Positions 7,458 to 11,874 of a DNA stretch of 13,780 bases are shown here, one piece after another. The stretch covers positions 1 to 13,780 of the forward strand of contig JAGVUH010000261.1 of assembly GCA_019136395.1 (NCBI GenBank), read 5' to 3'. The notes under the pieces were generated by a model that worked only from the letters and a program-made list of their open reading frames with translations, searched no databases and was not told the origin of the DNA. Position 1 is the stretch's first letter, and each line of letters starts with the position of its first letter. This stretch comes from Gammaproteobacteria bacterium (GTDB lineage: Bacteria; Pseudomonadota; Gammaproteobacteria; Chromatiales; Chromatiaceae). The translations under genes were made by a program, and so were the position numbers.

Positions 7458-7469
7458 GAGATGCATCTC
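7458..7469 (+). promoter_or_regulatory. 12-bp palindrome overlapping the ribosome site of the first pilin gene
   Basis: GAGATGCATCTC is perfectly self-complementary and ends one base before the ATG at 7470. Its first bases are part of the AAGAG ribosome site (7456-7460). It could bind a dimeric repressor or affect translation; that is inference. Confidence 0.5.
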
Positions 7470-7817
7470 ATGAAACGCTTCAGCAAGCAACTGTCCTTCT
7501 TCGTCGTCGCCTCCCTGGTCGCGACTGCCGCCATGGCCGGTTCCGGCGGTACCGAGTTCGATACCGCCCTGACCACGGTCGTCGACTGGTTCGAGGGCGC
7601 CCTCGGCAAGTTGATCGCCGTCACCACCCTGGGCGTGGGCCATGGCCCTCGCCCTGAACTACGGCCCCGGCATCATCCAGGGTCTGGTCACCGCCAACCT
7701 GCCGGTGCTGTAAGCATCCGCCGGGCGGACGCCGCCCTCGCCCGGCGCCCCTTGGGCGGCCGGCGGGGGCAGCCCCACCCTTCCCGTCTCCCAACCCAAC
7801 AAGGTAATCCCGTATGA
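7470..7817 (+). CDS. traA: TraA-like conjugative pilin, copy 1, C-terminal frame broken
   Basis: ATG 7470 has AAGAG about 9 nt upstream. The signal peptide MKRFSKQLSFFVVASLVATAAMA precedes GSGGTEFDTALTTVVDWFEG and ALGKLIAVTTLGVG, which matches the N-terminus and first TM helix of TraA pilins of the SXT/IncA-C type (G-T/S-GGTEF, then DW, GxLGK). The frame then leaves the family. The expected second helix (MALALNYGPGIIQGLVTANL, then a TAA at 7711-7713) is present from 7642 but in another frame. The basic loop normally between the helices is absent. As written, the ORF runs on as Arg/Pro-rich sequence to 7817, overlapping the next ATG. It is either a pseudogene, a recoded gene, or a sequence/assembly error. 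Pilin subunits polymerise into the F-type pilus. Confidence 0.7.
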   Translation: MKRFSKQLSFFVVASLVATAAMAGSGGTEFDTALTTVVDWFEGALGKLIAVTTLGVGHGPRPELRPRHHPGSGHRQPAGAVSIRRADAALARRPLGGRRGQPHPSRLPTQQGNPV

Positions 7818-8044
7818 AGTATTCCCTGTCCCGCCTGGGCGGCCGCCTGGCCATGGTCCTGGGCATCTCCCTGGTCGCCACGGCCGCCATGGCCGGTTCC
7901 GGCGGTACCGAGTTCGATACCGCCCTGACCACGGTCGTCGACTGGTTCGAGGGCGCCCTCGGCAAGTTGATCGCCGTCACCACCCTGGGCGTGGGCCGGC
8001 CCCGGCATCATCCAGGGTCTGGTCACCGCCAACCTGCCGGTGCT
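7527..8044 (+). repeat. Direct repeat between the two pilin genes
   Basis: Positions 7527-7641 are identical to 7883-7997 (115 bp, offset 356), and 7663-7709 are identical to 7998-8044 (47 bp). Copy 1 has 21 extra bp (7642-7662), equal to seven codons, between the two blocks. The upstream signal-peptide regions and downstream flanks differ, so the identity covers only the mature pilin. This suggests gene conversion, recent duplication or an assembly artefact. Confidence 0.9.
7719..7747 (+). repeat. Stem-loop between the pilin genes
   Basis: A 9-bp perfect inverted repeat (7719-7727 with 7739-7747, arms CGCCGGGCG and CGCCCGGCG) surrounds an 11-nt loop. It begins 6 bp after the TAA that would end copy 1 in the pilin frame. 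There is no T-run, so it is more like an RNA-stabilising or processing hairpin than an intrinsic terminator. Confidence 0.4.
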
Positions 8045-8068
8045 CTGACGACCGGCCGCCTGGCCTGA
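7814..8068 (+). CDS. traA: TraA-like conjugative pilin, copy 2, C-terminal frame broken
   Basis: ATG 7814 has AAGG about 9 nt upstream (7801-7804). The signal peptide (MKYSLSRLGGRLAMVLG, then ISLVATAAMA) differs from copy 1 at its start, while the mature part GSGGTEFDTALTTVVDWFEG, then ALGKLIAVTTLGVG, is identical. The C-terminal helix coding (PGIIQGLVTANLPVL, then TGA at 8046-8048) is again out of frame. Seven codons present in copy 1 (MALALNY) are missing. As written, the product is 84 aa with a nonsense tail after about residue 60. A one-base change near 7990-7998 would restore the frame but leave a shortened pilin without a complete second helix. The same caveat as for copy 1 applies. Confidence 0.65.
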   Translation: MKYSLSRLGGRLAMVLGISLVATAAMAGSGGTEFDTALTTVVDWFEGALGKLIAVTTLGVGRPRHHPGSGHRQPAGALTTGRLA

Positions 8069-8110
8069 CCCCCCCCGCGCCCTGCCGGCGCCGCTGGCGG
8101 GGTTCAGGCC
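8062..8110 (+). repeat. Imperfect stem-loop after the pilin genes
   Basis: GGCCTGACCCC (from 8062) pairs with GGGGTTCAGGCC (8099-8110) with one bulged base, enclosing a GC-rich loop. It marks the end of the pilin unit but lacks a T-tract, so any terminator role is uncertain. Confidence 0.35.
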
Positions 8111-8403
8111 ACCCCCCTGTTCCCACCCCCACCGCTGACCAGACCTGCCGGGCGCGGGCGGCGTGCCGGGTAGTCCGGACGCGTCCCTCCTTCGCCCGGT
8201 TGTTCTCACCCCCCTCGTTTGGGTTCCGGCCGCGGCCGCTGGTCGCGCCCGCGCTGGAGCCGCCACCCCTGCGGCCGACCGTGATACGCAACCCCCACCC
8301 CCTGGCGTGGCGGGTGTAGTCCCGGGCGCGCCCCGCGGCGCCGGCGCCCGCGCTGCTCCCGGCCGGCGCCCCCTCGTTGTCCCGCCGTGCGGGCAGGCGC
8401 CCC

Positions 8404-8672
8404 GGTAGTTTTCACTCGCGCAACCCGGTAGTTTTCTCTCGCGTTAGGCGGTAGTTATCACTCGCGGGGGCAAACGGGGTGAACTTAGCCACAGGCCAAC
8501 CGGCCATTTCAGCCCCCTTCCCCGGTAGTTTTCACTCGCGCCCCCCGGTAGTTTTCACTCGCGCCTGGGTGGTCAAGTCGGTAGTTTTCACTCGCGCCCC
8601 CGGTAGTTTTCACTCGCGGCCAACCGGCCCCCGGTAGTTTTCACTCGCGCAATCCAGTAGTTTTCACTCGCG
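8404..8672 (+). repeat. Nine iterons, consensus GGTAGTTTTCACTCGCG
   Basis: The 17-bp unit occurs in the same orientation at 8404, 8427, 8450, 8524, 8547, 8580, 8602, 8633 and 8656. Six copies are exact. 8427 (CTC for CAC), 8450 (TTAT for TTTT) and 8656 (A for the first G) each differ at one base. Start-to-start distances are 23, 23, 74, 23, 33, 22, 31 and 23 bp, close to two, three or seven helical turns. Same-face, same-strand repeats of this length are typical of initiator-binding iterons in plasmid origins. The TrfA-like initiator at 10642-11874 is the obvious ligand (inference). Confidence 0.92.
8485..8493 (+). promoter_or_regulatory. DnaA-box-like site
   Basis: TTAGCCACA differs at one base from the DnaA box TTATCCACA. 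It lies in the 74-bp gap between iteron groups, which supports a role, though a single 9-mer is weak evidence alone. Confidence 0.45.
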
Positions 8673-8879
8673 GGGTCTCGAATAATATTCCTGTTATTCA
8701 GGCGGTTGCGAGCCATTGGCCGCCCCCTCCTTCTTTTTCCTTTTCCTTCTTTATCCATTCTCTTCCGTGTCCCGTCCCCGGCCTCCGGCGTCGGTCCCCG
8801 TGGCCACCCTGGGGCGCATAGCCTGCGCACGCCTGCTCCGTACGCCTGGGTCGCGCCCCTGCGCCCTGGCCGATACCCG

Positions 8880-9122
8880 CGGCGCGCCCGTGACGGGCCG
8901 CTGAACGCCCCCCGTGGGCCCGCGCCGGCCCGCTTCACGCTCCGGGCGCGGGGGGCTGAGACCCCGGCCGCGCCTGGTCCGTCACCGCCACGCCTCCCGG
9001 CCCACGGTGTTCTGCCCCCCTCAGGGGCCTCCAGGCGGGCTCACGCCCGCGCCACCCGCTTCCCATGAGTCATAGGTCGCCCGCCCACCGGCGCGCCCGT
9101 GACGGGCCGCTGAACGCCCCCC
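8880..9122 (+). repeat. 34-bp direct repeat flanking about 175 bp
   Basis: Positions 8880-8913 are identical to 9089-9122 (offset 209). Each copy contains the near-perfect palindrome GCCCGT-G-ACGGGC followed by CGCTGAACGCC. The palindrome suggests a protein-binding site, but no partner can be named. It lies between the iterons and the csrA-like gene. Confidence 0.75.
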
Positions 9123-9192
9123 ACGCGGTCCCGCACCGCCGGCCGCGCCCCCCTCTGCCCGCTGGACCCATCCCCTCGGCTAAAATGCAGGG

Positions 9193-9227
9193 GGCGCGAT
9201 GGCCACGCGGATGCCGCACATCGCGCC
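9193..9227 (+). promoter_or_regulatory. Leader hairpin of the csrA-like gene
   Basis: GGCGCGATG (9193-9201) and CATCGCGCC (9219-9227) are exact reverse complements around a 17-nt loop. The loop contains GGA in GCGGATG, the core recognised by CsrA-family proteins in hairpin loops. A TAAAAT at 9181-9186 just upstream is a possible -10 box. The regulatory role is inferred. Confidence 0.4.
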
Positions 9228-9277
9228 GGCAGAGCTGTTAATCTACCGGGGTAAGCTCCACGACAAGAGGATGAATC

Positions 9278-9649
9278 ATGCTGCACTTAAAGTTACTGCC
9301 GGGAGAACGTGTTTACGTTCTCGGCCATGTGGTGATCGAGTATTTTTTGCAAGGGGGAGACATACAGAAACCGGCCTGGAAAATCGCGCCGTATCACGCG
9401 GAAGTGCCGTTGATCTGCTCCGACCTGACGGACGTACCCTACGCCCGCACGATCCCCGTGCCCCCTCAGTTGCCGGTACCGTTATCGCAGGAAGTGGAAG
9501 TGTCATGTCTCGGCATTGACCGCCACGGACAGATGCGGGTAGGCTTTAATGCGCCCACATCCATCCGCATCCTCAAAGAGCAAAATCTGATCGGTGAGGC
9601 CCGCGCGCTGTCGGCCGTGCCGATCATCCTGGGAGATTCTGCCTCGTGA
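9278..9649 (+). CDS. CsrA-like RNA-binding regulator with a long internal insertion
   Basis: The product is 123 aa. The start MLHLKLLPGERVYVLGHVV (1-19) resembles CsrA (MLxLxRxxGExxxIGDxV). Residues 72-104, with EVEVSCLGID, GQMRVGFNAP and TSIRILKEQNL, match the second half of CsrA (VTVLGVxGxQVRIGVNAPKEVxVxREEI). About 45 extra residues (about 25-70, Pro-rich) separate the halves, and there is a tail of about 18 residues; ordinary CsrA is about 60-70 aa. Leu4 is kept. The conserved RNA-contact Arg44 aligns with Lys100. CsrA proteins are dimers that bind GGA motifs in mRNA leaders. The ribosome site is AGAGGATGAATC before the ATG and itself contains AGGATG, a CsrA-type site, so autoregulation is plausible. 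Its stop overlaps the GTG of the next gene. Confidence 0.75.
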   Translation: MLHLKLLPGERVYVLGHVVIEYFLQGGDIQKPAWKIAPYHAEVPLICSDLTDVPYARTIPVPPQLPVPLSQEVEVSCLGIDRHGQMRVGFNAPTSIRILKEQNLIGEARALSAVPIILGDSAS

Positions 9650-10254
9650 TCACATCCAAGTCGTTGCTGGGGACCTTCCTGGTGGTGCTCGCCGCGCTGG
9701 CCATCGGAACGGCGCTCTGGTACCGGGAGGATGCCGGCGTGGCCCTACCGGACAGCGACGGTGCACGGGAGCGGACGGGCGGGGCCGCTGCCGCCGGACC
9801 AAGCGCCGGCCGTACCGCCACGGCTGACGGGGCGCCGGACGACACGGCGCGCAGCGAGCGCGAGCAGTACCAGCAGGCATACCGCCTGATCGAAGCGGCG
9901 GCCAGGAAGTACGGTGTCGACCCGGCCCTGGCGCACGCCATCGCCTTGCAGGGCTCGTTTTACAACCCGCGGAAGGTGTCCTCGGAAGGCGCCATCGGCC
10001 TGATGCAAGTGCGCCCCGGGGTCGCCGCCGGCTATGGTCTTGCCGACAAAAACCAGTTGTTCACCCCGGAGATCAACGCCGACATCGGCTTGCAGCATCT
10101 GCGGGCGCTGCTGGCCCATCACGACCTTCCCGGGGCGCTCTTTGCCTACACCACCGGGCGCAAGCCCCCCGAGGGCGAAGCCGGCGCCGCGCCCGAAATC
10201 TCCAGCCTCGCGCAACGGATCCTCAAGCAATATCAACTCAATGGGGGGCGTTGA
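9646..10254 (+). CDS. Membrane-anchored transglycosylase-fold protein lacking the catalytic Glu
   Basis: The product is 202 aa from GTG 9646, which overlaps the preceding TGA (GTGA); GGGAG lies about 10 nt upstream. One N-terminal TM anchor (about 8-25) is followed by a low-complexity Ala/Gly linker (about 35-68). A soluble lytic transglycosylase-like domain comes next (about 75-172), with KYGVDPALAHAIALQ, SSEGAIGLMQVRPGVAAGYG, LFTPEINADIGLQHLRALL and FAYTTG. In active members the Glu lies in QES; here the aligned residues are QGS, with Gly103 (codon GGC at 9952-9954). AYNxG has become AYTTG. The fold is clear, but activity is doubtful. It may be a peptidoglycan-binding scaffold, or a relative using another acid. 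It is co-transcribed with the csrA-like gene. Confidence 0.82.
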   Translation: MITSKSLLGTFLVVLAALAIGTALWYREDAGVALPDSDGARERTGGAAAAGPSAGRTATADGAPDDTARSEREQYQQAYRLIEAAARKYGVDPALAHAIALQGSFYNPRKVSSEGAIGLMQVRPGVAAGYGLADKNQLFTPEINADIGLQHLRALLAHHDLPGALFAYTTGRKPPEGEAGAAPEISSLAQRILKQYQLNGGR

Positions 10255-10641
10255 ACGCGGCGCGGCCCCGGAGCGCTCCCCCCCCCGCGGCCCGCGCGCT
10301 AACGCCCGGCGGCCGCCGGCTATCACGCCCCCACCGGCGCCCTTACCCGCCGGCGCGGCCGGGCGCCCCCGACCCCCTCCCCCCTGGTCACCGGCGCGCC
10401 ACCCTCCCGGCGATCACGGGGCACCCGTGCCCGCCCCGCATCGCCCTGCCTGACCCCACCGGCGCACCCGGTCAGATTTGGTCAGAATGGTCAGAATTCG
10501 TCAGAACGGTCAGAAGCTGTCAGTAATCCGGGGGCGCCCGGCGCTACCTTAGGCCGGGACGCCGGCCTGCGCCGCCGTCCGGCGCGGCGATCACCGTCCA
10601 CGCCTGGGAATGACCGACAATTGACGAAGAGAAAAGGAACC
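10255..10641. promoter_or_regulatory. Upstream region of the initiator gene
   Basis: No gene is seen in these 387 bp. The left 200 bp are very C-rich on the plus strand. They include a 14-bp palindrome CCGGCGGCCGCCGG (10306-10319) and CACGGG-GCA-CCCGTG (10415-10429). Six GTCAG repeats follow (10471-10523), then about 120 bp to the rep ATG. No clear -35/-10 pair was found. Confidence 0.5.
10471..10523 (+). repeat. Six phased GTCAG(A) repeats before rep
   Basis: GTCAG occurs at 10471, 10481, 10490, 10500, 10509 and 10519, with spacing 10, 9, 10, 9 and 10 bp. Five continue as GTCAGA, and four as GTCAGAA. The repeats lie on one helical face, as expected for an array bound by an oligomeric protein: initiator autoregulation, a second iteron set, or a partition/copy-control protein. 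Confidence 0.85.
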
Positions 10642-11874
10642 ATGTCCAGCGCCCGATCGGACCTCACGTTGCTCCCGCCGACGCCTTACCCCGCGGCGGA
10701 CGCGTACACCTCGGTGCAGATGCAGCTGTTCCAGAGCTTTCACGCCCGGGACAGCGCGACGCGGCAGCGCTTGTCGAACTCCCTCGATTTCTGGGACGCC
10801 ATCCCCAAGTATTCGGTCAACCGCCAGGGGGGCGGGCGCCAGCGGGGACCGGACGCGGCGCCCCCCTCCATCCTGACCCGCCATTTTGAATTCCGTAACC
10901 ATTCCTTCCAGCTGGAAATCCGCCCGGCCCGCGTCCGCCACCCCCGCACCGGCGCCATCCACGTCGCCTATCCCACGCTCCGGGAGGAGATCGTCGAGGA
11001 CGCCCTGCGCAAAATCGCCTCCCAGCAGCAGTGCGGGTTTTACTGCCAAGGCCCGGGCCAGCCGCGCGCCGGGGTGCGGTTCACCCTGCATGCCCTGCGT
11101 AAATATCTGAGGGAACAGGGACATACCATGGATCATTATCAGGTGAAGGAGTCGTTGTTGATTCTGGCGGACTGTCACATTGAAGTCGTGACCATCGACG
11201 GCCCGCTCCGCAAGCAGATCAACGCGTCGATCATCCGCACCCTGATCTTATCGGGGCGCGCCGACCTGGAGCAGGACCCGTCCTGCCTGTGCTACGCCGA
11301 CTTCCACCCCCTGATCACGGACGCCATTGACGCCATCCAGTATCGCCAGTTCGATCTGTCCGCAGTCCTCCAGCACCGCAAACCCCTGGCCCGCTGGTTG
11401 CATAAGTACTTTATCCGCGCCGCGCTGAATGCCAGTCCGCTGCATCCGATCAAGCTCAGCACCACGTTTGTGAAAAACGCCAGCGGACTGCTCGGGTCGG
11501 CCCGCTGGCGTGACGATGTCCGCGCCCTGCGCGCCGCCCTCGCCGAGTTGATCGACAACCACGTGCTCGTCGCCGCGCACGCGTGCCCGGAGCCCGGGGG
11601 GGCGGCGGACGCGGATCTGCGGTGGCTGCTGACGCCCAGCGCCAGTTTGGTGGCGGATATCATCGCCGCCAATCAGCGCTGCCAGCACCATCGCAGCCTC
11701 GCCGCGACCCCGGCGCCCGGCCCCGGCGCGGCCAGCCCCGACCGGACGACCCACCGCACCCGGGGCGCCGGTGTGCTCTCCCTCCCCCGGGCGCCGGGCG
11801 AGGCCAGCCCCCGGCGTCCCGAGCGCCCCGCGCCACGGCCGACCCCCCCGGCGGGCCGTCCCCGCAGCGGCTAG
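10642..11874 (+). CDS. Plasmid replication initiator, TrfA-like (two winged-helix domains)
   Basis: The product is 410 aa from ATG 10642. AAGGA sits 3 nt upstream within GAGAAAAGGAACC; an earlier TTG at 10621 lacks a ribosome site. The layout is like TrfA. A first domain has RFTLHALRKYLREQG and a helical YQVKESLLILADCHIEVV segment (about 152-193). YADFHPLITDAIDAIQYRQFD follows (about 218-238). KPLARWLHKYFI (about 248-259) corresponds to the TrfA-type KPLAxWLHxFY motif. A second domain has STTFVKNASGLLG and WRDDVRALRAALAEL. The last 60 or so residues are a disordered Pro/Arg tail. It should bind the iterons at 8404-8672 and recruit host replication proteins. The stop is shared with the opposite gene in a CTAG. 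The call is by pattern, not by search. Confidence 0.72.
   Translation: MSSARSDLTLLPPTPYPAADAYTSVQMQLFQSFHARDSATRQRLSNSLDFWDAIPKYSVNRQGGGRQRGPDAAPPSILTRHFEFRNHSFQLEIRPARVRHPRTGAIHVAYPTLREEIVEDALRKIASQQQCGFYCQGPGQPRAGVRFTLHALRKYLREQGHTMDHYQVKESLLILADCHIEVVTIDGPLRKQINASIIRTLILSGRADLEQDPSCLCYADFHPLITDAIDAIQYRQFDLSAVLQHRKPLARWLHKYFIRAALNASPLHPIKLSTTFVKNASGLLGSARWRDDVRALRAALAELIDNHVLVAAHACPEPGGAADADLRWLLTPSASLVADIIAANQRCQHHRSLAATPAPGPGAASPDRTTHRTRGAGVLSLPRAPGEASPRRPERPAPRPTPPAGRPRSG

Larger units (their letters stand above)
6804..7469. promoter_or_regulatory. Divergent control region between the transfer operon and the pilin genes
   Basis: This 666-bp stretch has no convincing gene. It should hold the promoters for the minus-strand transfer operon and the plus-strand pilins. 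For the minus strand, the complement of 6900-6905 reads CATAAT, a possible -10, but no good -35 sits at the right distance. For the plus strand, TACACT at 7389-7394 is a weak -10 candidate, again without a clear -35. An 11-bp inverted repeat (6851-6882), a small GC stem with TTTT (6940-6957) and a palindrome before the first pilin are listed separately. The rest is high-G+C sequence in which I see nothing further. Confidence 0.4.
8404..8770 (+). other. Putative replication origin (oriV)
   Basis: The interval combines the iteron array and a DnaA-box-like TTAGCCACA (8485-8493) between iterons 3 and 4. Directly after the last iteron comes an AT-rich patch (8681-8699) flanked by the 6-bp inverted repeat GAATAA/TTATTC (8680-8685, 8694-8699). 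A pyrimidine-rich stretch of C and T (about 8724-8766) follows, ending near TTATCCATT (8751-8759). Iterons next to a DnaA site and an easily melted segment are the standard layout of an iteron-controlled origin. Confidence 0.72.
8069..9277. other. Gene-free region containing the putative replication origin
   Basis: No reading frame here has a ribosome site and a credible product; the open frames are Arg/Pro/Gly-rich by-products of high G+C. The left part (8111-8400) is strongly C-rich on the plus strand. The centre holds the iterons, DnaA-box-like site, AT patch and pyrimidine tract (8404-8770). The right part (8770-9190) is GC-rich, with a 34-bp direct repeat. It also has a strong hairpin near 8945-8978 (GGCGCGG-GGGG, six-base loop, CCCC-GG-CCGCGCC). 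Confidence 0.7.

Noticed and set aside
8404..8672. CRISPR array
   Set aside because: The repeat is 17 bp and the gaps between copies are mostly 5-16 bp with one of 57 bp. Gaps are low-complexity rather than unique spacers of constant length, and no cas genes are present. Iterons explain it better.
8588..8938. Minus-strand open frame of 116 aa across the iterons
   Set aside because: Its C-terminal part is just the iteron sequence translated (ENY and RVKTT recur). No ribosome site or family.
8706..9068. Plus-strand open frame of 120 aa after the iterons
   Set aside because: Pro/Arg/Ala-rich, no ribosome site, and it runs through the pyrimidine tract and one copy of the 34-bp repeat.
8764..9190. 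Origin of transfer
   Set aside because: GC hairpins and repeats are present, but no relaxase gene or recognisable nic motif lies in the window to support it.
10621..10641. TTG start of the initiator seven codons earlier
   Set aside because: No ribosome site before it, while ATG 10642 follows AAGGA.
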